Origin: Candidatus Methanoplasma sp. | Lineage (GTDB): Archaea > Thermoplasmatota > Thermoplasmata > Methanomassiliicoccales > Methanomethylophilaceae | Direction of reading: 5' to 3' | Assembly (NCBI GenBank): GCA_031254265.1 | Contig: JAIRUV010000148.1 | Location: forward strand, 1-6,978 | DNA: 6,978 bases | Part shown: piece by piece, positions 1-4,546 of the stretch | Position numbering within the stretch: position 1 is the first letter of the stretch | Layout: every line of letters begins with the position of its first letter | The notes under the pieces: model-generated | The model's database searches: none | Seen by the model: the letters and a program-made list of their open reading frames with translations, nothing else | Told to the model about the DNA's origin: nothing | Made by a program: the position numbers and the translations under genes

Positions 1-282
1 ATAAGCATAATAACACAGTGCCTGAGCAGCATGGAGAAAGGCCCAATATCATGCAGAGTAGATGTGAAGGACGGATTCTCCCTGGGGATGGCGGAGTCCC
101 CCCGCGGAGAACTGATCCACTGCGTGCATGTGGCGGACGGACAGATATGGAGATATAAGATAAGGGATGCGTCGTTCCCCAACTGGCCGGCCCTGGAGCT
201 TGCGGCAGTGGGCAACATAGTCCCTGACTTCCCATTGATCAACAAGAGTTTCGACCTGTCCTACAGCGGAAATGACCTGTGA
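1..282 (+). CDS. Group 4 [NiFe]-hydrogenase-like large subunit (HycE/NuoD family), C-terminal fragment
   Basis: The 5' end lies outside the window; the reading frame is open from base 1 and ends at TGA 280-282, giving 93 C-terminal residues. The motif ESPRGEL and the phrase PNWPALELA are typical of the C-terminal region of HycE/EchE/NuoD-type large subunits, the membrane-associated catalytic or quinone-site subunit of energy-converting hydrogenases and complex I. In true group 4 hydrogenases the end carries DPCxSCxxR, whose two cysteines bind the NiFe centre (E. coli HycE has DPCYSCTDR). Here the aligned residues are DLSYSGNDL, so the cysteines are Ser and Gly, and the protein stops there with no cleavable C-terminal extension. 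This points to an Ehr-like or Nuo/Fpo-like subunit without NiFe catalysis. The upstream L1 motif is not visible. The small-subunit gene follows after 9 bases in the same frame. Confidence 0.82.
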   Translation: MSIITQCLSSMEKGPISCRVDVKDGFSLGMAESPRGELIHCVHVADGQIWRYKIRDASFPNWPALELAAVGNIVPDFPLINKSFDLSYSGNDL

Positions 283-290
283 GGCGATGA
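281..290 (+). promoter_or_regulatory. Ribosome binding site deciding a TTG start
   Basis: GAGGCGATGA matches the archaeal anti-Shine-Dalgarno complement GAGGTGAT with one mismatch. It overlaps the TGA of the preceding gene and leaves 7 nt between GAGG and the TTG at 292. The nearby ATG at 287 is out of frame and hits a stop two codons later, so TTG 292 is the best start. Confidence 0.6.
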
Positions 291-291
291 A

Positions 292-1059
292 TTGAAGAAA
301 GGACTGTTCCAAGAAGCGATCAACAACATCATCACTCCGAAAAGTGCCCCGACGGAAAGCCTGGAAGCGATAATGGCCGGAAAGCATAAGATGCCCATTG
401 CGGGACCTGAATGCGACGGGTGCGGAGATTGTTCCGAGGCCTGTCCGTCCGGTGCGATAAATATGGAGGGAGGTTGGACAGTGGACATAGGCAGATGCAT
501 ATTCTGCCGGGAATGTCACAGGATATGCAGTAAAGGCGCGATGTCCCTGACAGATGCGCCGGACTTCGTCCTGACAAGGAACGACCTTGTATTCACAAAG
601 GACAGTCCTCCGGTGAAAAAAGAGGACAGGATAGAACGGGAGAAATTGGACGTATTCGGAAGATCGATATTCATAAGGGAGATAGACACCGGATCGTGCA
701 ACGGATGCGAGGTCGAGGTGACATCCCTTTCCAACCAGTTCTATGATGTGGAAAGGTTCGGGATCAAGATCGTACCGTCGCCGAGGCACGCGGATGTCCT
801 TCTGATAACAGGGCCGCTGACGAAGAACATGTCCGAAGCGCTGAAAAAAGCGGTCGCGGCAACCCCCAATCCTAAAGTGGTGATAGCCATGGGCACATGC
901 GCCATATCAGGAGGGATGTTCTCAAAAGGCGAAGTGGTGGGCGAGGGAATAGGTGAGATCGTCAAGGTCGACATGTACATCCCGGGATGTCCTCCGCCGC
1001 CGGATAAGCTCATCCGTGCGATCCTTACAGCATTCGGTCTGTTCAATGAACGAAGATGA
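292..1059 (+). CDS. Ferredoxin-fused small subunit of a group 4 hydrogenase-like complex (HycF-HycG / NuoI-NuoB type)
   Basis: 255 residues, TTG start. The N-terminal third carries a complete 2[4Fe-4S] ferredoxin domain: C41, C44, C47, C51 and C69, C72, C75, C79 in CxxCxxCxxxC spacing. The C-terminal half is a NuoB/HycG small subunit, with CNGCEVE (C136, C139), GTCAISGG (C203) and GCPPPP (C233) supplying four ligands for the proximal/N2-type [4Fe-4S] cluster. The fusion would make a continuous wire from a soluble electron donor, probably reduced ferredoxin, to the membrane arm. It sits 9 bases after the large-subunit gene, as expected for subunits of one complex. No TAT signal is present, so it should face the cytoplasm. 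The usual bacterial arrangement has separate HycF and HycG proteins; fusion of the two is less common. The 3' end overlaps the convergent usp gene by 17 bp. Confidence 0.9.
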   Translation: MKKGLFQEAINNIITPKSAPTESLEAIMAGKHKMPIAGPECDGCGDCSEACPSGAINMEGGWTVDIGRCIFCRECHRICSKGAMSLTDAPDFVLTRNDLVFTKDSPPVKKEDRIEREKLDVFGRSIFIREIDTGSCNGCEVEVTSLSNQFYDVERFGIKIVPSPRHADVLLITGPLTKNMSEALKKAVAATPNPKVVIAMGTCAISGGMFSKGEVVGEGIGEIVKVDMYIPGCPPPPDKLIRAILTAFGLFNERR

Positions 1060-1426
1060 CCGTACAGCGGGCATTACGCAGCACATGTTCGGACACGTTC
1101 CCCAACAGCAGACGGTCGATGGCGGTCTTGTCGCTGTGACCCAGTATTATCGTGTCCGCATCGATCCGTTCGGCCGAGGCGACTATCTCTCCTGCGGGGT
1201 CCCCCGCGCCTACCATGGTGCGGGCATCCACTCCCTTACTCAACGCCTTCTGCCTTGCCGCCTCAAGGGATTCTTTCAGTCTAGGTATCCCTTTCTCTAT
1301 CTCCGCAGGGTCCTTTGTATTCAGACATGATATTATGAAAAGAGGGGTCTTGTAGGCCCGAGCATTCTCTATTGCATAATCCAGCACTTTCTGCTGTCTG
1401 CCGTCATATGCCAACAGAACTGTCAT
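1043..1426 (-). CDS. Universal stress protein UspA family
   Basis: 127 residues from ATG at 1426-1424. The opening TVLLAYDG is the typical first strand and turn of a Usp alpha/beta Rossmann-like fold, and the end has the usual I-LGHSD...LLLGNVSEHVLRNARCTVIFV block. The nucleotide-binding signature G-x2-G-x9-G-(S/T) is degenerate: G96-x2-D99-x9-G109-N110, so ATP binding is uncertain. An upstream in-frame ATG at 1486 would add 20 residues unlike the family, and a TATA box lies 27 bases before 1426, so the shorter leaderless start is preferred. Role: probably a cytoplasmic stress or signalling protein; its precise job cannot be told. It is transcribed opposite to all its neighbours, convergent with the hydrogenase-like operon and divergent from the ferredoxin gene. 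Confidence 0.88.
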   Translation of the reverse strand: MTVLLAYDGRQQKVLDYAIENARAYKTPLFIISCLNTKDPAEIEKGIPRLKESLEAARQKALSKGVDARTMVGAGDPAGEIVASAERIDADTIILGHSDKTAIDRLLLGNVSEHVLRNARCTVIFVH

Positions 1427-1448
1427 TACAGAATAATCTGCTGGCAAG

Positions 1449-1456
1449 TTATAAAG
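1449..1456 (-). promoter_or_regulatory. TATA box for the usp gene (leaderless transcript)
   Basis: On the minus strand this reads CTTTATAA, close to the archaeal TATA consensus. Its centre is about 27 bases before the A of the ATG at 1426, so transcription should start at or next to the start codon. No ribosome binding site is seen before that ATG, which agrees with a leaderless message. Confidence 0.6.
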
Positions 1457-1490
1457 TATGTCGTTGCACTGGGATCGGTACGACATTATC

Positions 1491-1500
1491 TTTTATTATA
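1491..1500 (+). promoter_or_regulatory. TATA box for the ferredoxin-domain gene (leaderless transcript)
   Basis: TTTTATTATA is centred about 27 bases before the ATG at 1523, with no Shine-Dalgarno-like sequence between them, as expected for a leaderless archaeal transcript. It lies back to back with the usp promoter in a 96-bp divergent region (1427-1522), with about 40 bp between the two TATA elements. Confidence 0.55.
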
Positions 1501-1522
1501 CTGTAAAGATGTTTCTCCGGAT

Positions 1523-1792
1523 ATGGCAAAAAGCATCGTGATCGATGAGTTCAAGTGCGACGGATGCGGATTGTGCATCGAGGCCTGCCACGAGGGGGCG
1601 TTGGGATTGGTGGACGGCAAGGCAAAGATGATAAGGGAGGATTACTGCGACGGACTCGGTGACTGCCTGCCGGCCTGTCCCCGAGGAGCAATATCCTTCA
1701 TGGAGATATGCAGCTGCCAGGGAAGCGATGCCCCCACGATCCTGATCCCGGGGTCCCGCAGTCCCGTTCGGCATCCAGGGTGTTGGGGCTGA
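1523..1792 (+). CDS. Ferredoxin-domain protein, N-terminal part (0 frame) of a frame-interrupted gene
   Basis: 89 residues as read, from ATG 1523 to TGA 1790-1792, which is directly followed by TAG. The first cluster has full ligands: C12, C15, C18, C22 (CDGCGLCIEAC). The second is CDGLGDCLPAC with C42, C48, C52 and Leu45 where the second cysteine would be; this CDGLGxC form is normal for the family of about 210-residue ferredoxin-like proteins it resembles. In that family a glycine/cysteine-rich linker with a GCP motif leads into a C-terminal domain. Here the linker changes frame near 1747-1753, and the domain continues in the -1 frame. The last 12 residues after the heptamer (from S78 on) do not look conserved. 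The piece could still work alone as a small ferredoxin. Function within the family is unassigned; an electron-transfer role is likely. Confidence 0.8.
   Translation: MAKSIVIDEFKCDGCGLCIEACHEGALGLVDGKAKMIREDYCDGLGDCLPACPRGAISFMEICSCQGSDAPTILIPGSRSPVRHPGCWG
1747..1791 (+). other. Candidate -1 frameshift site: slippery heptamer plus downstream stem
   Basis: Bases 1747-1753 read C CCG GGG in the 0 frame, an X XXY YYZ heptamer. After a 5-nt spacer, 1759-1765 (CAGTCCC) can pair with 1785-1791 (GGGGCTG) as a 7-bp stem with one G-T wobble and a 19-nt loop. The stem covers part of the 0-frame TGA at 1790-1792. A -1 slip here joins the ferredoxin part to exactly the frame that encodes the expected C-terminal domain, giving a 217-residue product. 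This heptamer is not one of the strong known sites, and the G run is also a common place for a deletion or base-calling error. Confidence 0.4.
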
Positions 1793-2175
1793 TAGACCTG
1801 AACGAGGAAGGCTGCGGGGAATTGAGACAATGGCCTATAAGGATAGGTCTTGTGTCAAGCTCATCACCGATATTCAAAAGAGCAGATGTCCTCTTGGCCG
1901 CCGACTGCTCGGCGTTCGCATATTCCAGGATGCACGAGGACTTCATCAGAGGGAGGGCGGTCGTCATATGCTGCCCCAAATCCGATACTGGCTACAAAGA
2001 AAAGTTAACCGAGATCATTTCAAAAGGCGACCCGAAAAGTCTGACGGTCGTAAGGATGACGGTGCCCTGCTGTTCCCTCGACAGCATCGCCCGCGATTCA
2101 GTGAAAGGATCAGGCAAGGACATCCCGTTCAAGATATTCAAGATGGACCAGAGGGGATGCATCAGAGAACAATGA
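1753..2175 (+). pseudogene. Ferredoxin-domain protein, C-terminal domain in the -1 frame (broken or recoded gene)
   Basis: Read from the frame-change point, this gives 140 residues ending at TGA 2173-2175. The conserved features of the family's C-terminal domain are present: ELRQWPI, ADVLLAADCSAFAY, a CPK motif, and a VPCC motif near the end of the RMTVPCC strand. These cysteine motifs suggest a metal or redox role, but the domain's function is not known to me. It has no convincing start of its own: the ATG at 1708 has GGAG only 2 nt upstream and would give an unlike leader peptide. The sequence therefore reads as the second half of the gene starting at 1523. The frame change falls where family members carry a GCPxS-like motif (here PG-VPQS), so the motif's cysteine is missing in this reading. 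The domain itself looks intact with no further stops, which argues against long decay. The ATPase gene follows 19 bp downstream. Confidence 0.7.
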
Positions 2176-2194
2176 TCATGCTGAGTATGATAAA

Positions 2195-3367
2195 ATGAGG
2201 ACCATAATATACAACGGAAAAGGCGGCGTCGGCAAGACATCGGTAGCAGCGGCGACCGCGCTCAGATGCGCGCAGAAAGGGCACCGCACGATGATAATGA
2301 GTGTCGACACAGCGCACTCCCTCGGAGACAGTCTCGACATCAGGCTTTCCTCGGAAATAGTGAACATAGGGGAGAACCTGGACGCTCTGGAGCTGAACAT
2401 TATCCATGAGATGAGGACGAAATGGACCAGCATAAGGGACTACGTGTCAGCGTTCATGATATCGCAGGGGGTGGAGGACATCACCGCCGAGGAGATGGCG
2501 ATATTCCCCGGCATGGAGATGGCGGCGGCCTTGTTCTATGTGCTTCAGTTCAAGGACAGCGAAGCTTACGATGTAGTTATAATCGACACGCCCCCCACAG
2601 GAGAGACCCTGAGGCTTCTCAGTTTCCCGGATGTTTCTGACTGGTACATAGACAGGCTCTTCGGGATCGTGAAGAGGATGGTGTCCGTCGCCAGGATGAC
2701 CCTCGGAAAGATGATAGACATACCCCTTCCGTCGAAGGAGGTCATGGACAGCATCAGTGACATAAAGAACAATATGGAGAGGGTCAAAGAGGTGCTGGAA
2801 GATCCAGAGAATACAACGGTCAGGCTTGTTCTGAACCCTGAGAGGATGCCGATCAATGAGACCATGCGTTCATACGCATACCTTTGCCTTTACAACAAGA
2901 CCGTGGAGTGCCTCATTGTGAACAAGGTCCTGCCCCAGGATGTTGACGGCAACTTCATGAAAAAGAAGCTTGAGGAGCAGGAGACATACATGAACATGAT
3001 CCACGAGGCCTTCGACCCGCTGAAGATAATGTACGCCTTCCAGCTGGAGACGGAATTGAGGGGATTGGAGAAGCTTGACGAGATGGCCGACATGATATTC
3101 GGCGACTCGGATCCCGCAGAAGTGTATGCGAAGACCAGCCCCATGCACTTCGAATCGAAGGACGGCATAGACATCCTGTACATCAAAATGCCATTCATCA
3201 ATAAGGACGACATAGAACTGTTCAGAGGAAGCAACAACTCAGTGACGATAAAGATCGGCGACCAGAGAAGGACGGTCGCCCTTCCGCTCACCCTGGTCGA
3301 CGCTGATATGCTGGGCGCAGAGTTCGACGGCGAGGACCTGACCATAAGATTCAAACGGAAAAAGTAA
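2195..3367 (+). CDS. ArsA/Get3-family ATPase with C-terminal alpha-crystallin (ArsA_HSP20-like) domain, Get3d-like
   Basis: 390 residues. The N-terminus carries the deviant Walker A NGKGGVGKT (residues 7-15). Switch I is SVDTAHSLGDS (36-46), switch II is DTPPTGETLRLL (131-142), and an A-loop-like NPERMPINE lies at 214-222; FPGMEMAAAL (104-113) is the ArsA/Get3 PGM(E) motif. A Met-rich, partly hydrophobic stretch lies at about 160-190. Residues about 322-390 form a beta-rich small-heat-shock-like domain, as in PF17886-type ArsA proteins and in Get3d of phototrophs. There is no CxxC zinc pair of eukaryotic Get3 (the only cysteines in the second half are C231 and C239) and no arsenite cysteine triad, so arsenite export is unlikely. 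Expected role: cytosolic, dimeric, ATP-driven binding of a hydrophobic client. It follows the interrupted ferredoxin gene by 19 bp and is probably cotranscribed with it. Its ribosome site is weak. Confidence 0.9.
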   Translation: MRTIIYNGKGGVGKTSVAAATALRCAQKGHRTMIMSVDTAHSLGDSLDIRLSSEIVNIGENLDALELNIIHEMRTKWTSIRDYVSAFMISQGVEDITAEEMAIFPGMEMAAALFYVLQFKDSEAYDVVIIDTPPTGETLRLLSFPDVSDWYIDRLFGIVKRMVSVARMTLGKMIDIPLPSKEVMDSISDIKNNMERVKEVLEDPENTTVRLVLNPERMPINETMRSYAYLCLYNKTVECLIVNKVLPQDVDGNFMKKKLEEQETYMNMIHEAFDPLKIMYAFQLETELRGLEKLDEMADMIFGDSDPAEVYAKTSPMHFESKDGIDILYIKMPFINKDDIELFRGSNNSVTIKIGDQRRTVALPLTLVDADMLGAEFDGEDLTIRFKRKK

Positions 3368-3390
3368 GGATACACAGCGGAAAGGACAAA

Positions 3391-3400
3391 CTTTTTAAGT
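3391..3400 (+). promoter_or_regulatory. Probable TATA box for the 3468-6917 gene run
   Basis: CTTTTTAAGT lies in the 100-bp gap after the ATPase gene, within a 13-bp inverted repeat (AACTT-TTT-AAGTT, 3389-3401). Transcription would start near 3420, leaving an untranslated leader of about 47 nt that carries a ribosome site. The five T residues could also help end the upstream transcript. Apart from this and the ribosome site I see nothing else in the gap. Confidence 0.45.
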
Positions 3401-3452
3401 TGTATGACCGCCCTCCGGTATACATAGAGGTCTGGACATAAGGCGGATGTAA

Positions 3453-3459
3453 GGGGGAG
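3453..3459 (+). promoter_or_regulatory. Ribosome binding site deciding the ATG at 3468
   Basis: GGGGGAG contains GGAG ending at 3459, 8 nt before the ATG at 3468. The in-frame GTG at 3459 would overlap this site, so the ATG is the more likely start. Confidence 0.55.
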
Positions 3460-3467
3460 TGTCAAAA

Positions 3468-3971
3468 ATGAGTGAGAAGAACAAGAGATATACGGATCCC
3501 GATCTGGAGAAGTTCTTCAGAGAGAACAGAGAGATGATAGACAGACTCTTCAAGGAAGAGAAAGAAAGGATGGAGAAGCTCTTCAAGGAAGAGAAGGAAT
3601 CCTTTAAAAACGCATTCGACGAGCAGCGGGCGAGAGCAGAGGAATTCGCAGAGAAGAAGAAGGCGAAGGCAAAGGAGACCGCACAGGAGGCGTTCAATGC
3701 ATTCACGGACCCGGAGGTACAGAGGCATTTCATGGCAATGGGCATGGAGTTCATGATGGCGATGAACGCTCTGATGAGGGCCATGCCGTTCCCTGACACA
3801 TTCAAAGATATGGCTGACAAAGCTGAAGAGGCAAGGAAGAAAGCGTCCGACGCGGCCCGCAGCGGGAAACCGACAGCAGAGAAGGTAGAGATAAGGTCAG
3901 CTCCCAAGAAGCCCGCCTCTCCTAAGACAAACACGGCAAAAACAAAGACCCAGGATAAAGATGGATCTTAA
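3468..3971 (+). CDS. Hypothetical hendecad-repeat, Met-rich helical protein
   Basis: 167 residues; I do not recognise the family. Residues 15-69 are five successive 11-residue units (starting at 15, 26, 37, 48 and 59), rich in Lys/Glu with hydrophobic residues at unit positions 2 and 3 (FF, LF, LF, AF, FA). This is hendecad periodicity, as in right-handed coiled coils or long amphipathic helices. Residues 87-108 form a methionine-rich helix with eight Met among residues 89-106, resembling in character the hydrophobic, flexible client-binding helices of SRP54 M domains. From about 129 to the end the chain is Lys/Ala/Pro/Ser/Thr-rich and probably disordered. There is no signal peptide or clear membrane segment. 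The gene starts the run that includes pyrC, overlaps the next gene by 11 bp and lies 100 bp after the ATPase. A role as scaffold or chaperone-like partner is inference only. Confidence 0.8.
   Translation: MSEKNKRYTDPDLEKFFRENREMIDRLFKEEKERMEKLFKEEKESFKNAFDEQRARAEEFAEKKKAKAKETAQEAFNAFTDPEVQRHFMAMGMEFMMAMNALMRAMPFPDTFKDMADKAEEARKKASDAARSGKPTAEKVEIRSAPKKPASPKTNTAKTKTQDKDGS
3546..3595 (+). repeat. 17-bp direct repeat, 33-bp period, encoding hendecad units
   Basis: The 17-base word CTCTTCAAGGAAGAGAA occurs at 3546-3562 and again exactly at 3579-3595, a spacing of 33 bases or 11 codons. It encodes the LFKEEK core of the second and third 11-residue units. The near-identity at DNA level suggests these two units arose by recent internal duplication. 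Confidence 0.8.
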
Positions 3972-4542
3972 AGACGGGACAGACGCGGTCAAAGCGGCAA
4001 GATGCTATGCGGAGGCAGAGACAAAAGGAGAGCGGACAGAGCCCGCTCTTCCTGAAGGGTTCTCCGAGAGGAAGGGGGTGTTCGTTACGATATCCGAATA
4101 TCCGTCAGGGGATCTGAGAGGATGCATAGGGTATCCAGAACCGATATTCCCCCTCAGGGATGCACTCAGGATGTCCGCCGCAGCGGCATGCCACGATCCG
4201 AGATTCATAGATCTTACCTTCGAAGAGACGAACGGCTGTACATTCGAGGTCACAGTGCTCACTGCCCCGGAAAAGATTGTATACGGTTCAGCGGAAGAGC
4301 TCCTGTCAAAGATAGTGATAGGCAGGGACGGGCTGATACTCAGTTACAAAGGCAGAAGAGGGCTGCTGCTCCCCCAGGTCCCGCTGGAATTCGGGTGGGA
4401 CGCGGAGGAGTTCCTGAGACACCTGTCCATGAAGGCAGGGTTCGGACCCGGCGCCTGGAAGGAGCACGGGACAGTCATAGAGTCTTTCAGCGGAGAGATA
4501 TTCACGGAAACATCGCCCAGAGGGGATGTTGTAAGGAAGTGA
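3961..4542 (+). CDS. AMMECR1-domain protein (TIGR00296 family)
   Basis: 193 residues. The signature LRGCIGY (52-58, Cys55) is the hallmark of AMMECR1 proteins. It is preceded by GVFVTI (39-44) and followed by the conserved AAAACHDPRF (73-82), FEVTVL (95-100) and GLLLPQVPLEFGW (134-146). The length is normal for archaeal members, so the gene looks complete. The family's biochemical role is not settled; in some genomes it is linked to Memo-like and radical SAM genes, neither of which is seen here. The ATG lies inside the preceding gene (11-bp overlap), which suggests translational coupling, with only a weak ribosome site (GGAT). The dihydroorotase start lies 4 bases beyond the stop. Confidence 0.92.
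   Translation: MDLKDGTDAVKAARCYAEAETKGERTEPALPEGFSERKGVFVTISEYPSGDLRGCIGYPEPIFPLRDALRMSAAAACHDPRFIDLTFEETNGCTFEVTVLTAPEKIVYGSAEELLSKIVIGRDGLILSYKGRRGLLLPQVPLEFGWDAEEFLRHLSMKAGFGPGAWKEHGTVIESFSGEIFTETSPRGDVVRK
4535..4542 (+). promoter_or_regulatory. Ribosome binding site for a TTG-started pyrC
   Basis: GGAAGTGA differs from GGAGGTGA by one base, overlaps the TGA of the AMMECR1 gene and lies 4 nt before the TTG at 4547. No ATG lies close enough to give the conserved N-terminal strand, so this site fixes the start. Confidence 0.6.
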
Positions 4543-4546
4543 TATT

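Noticed and set aside
280..294. TGA at 280-282 as a recoded codon joining large and small subunits, which share a frame
   Set aside because: A good ribosome site and a TTG start follow directly, both proteins have normal family ends, and no selenocysteine-type element is evident.
49..789. Long open frame on the minus strand over the hydrogenase-like genes
   Set aside because: It is antisense to two genes with clear family motifs, and its own translation has no recognisable domain or low-complexity logic; it is a shadow frame.
1708..1752. ATG at 1708 as an independent start for the C-terminal ferredoxin-protein fragment
   Set aside because: The only ribosome-like site is 2 nt upstream, and the first 15 residues are unlike the family; conserved sequence begins only after the frame-change point.
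3421..3467. Leader of the 3468 gene as a riboswitch or small RNA
   Set aside because: It is under 50 nt and holds only a possible 4-bp hairpin (ACAT...ATGT) besides the ribosome site; too little to support a structured RNA.
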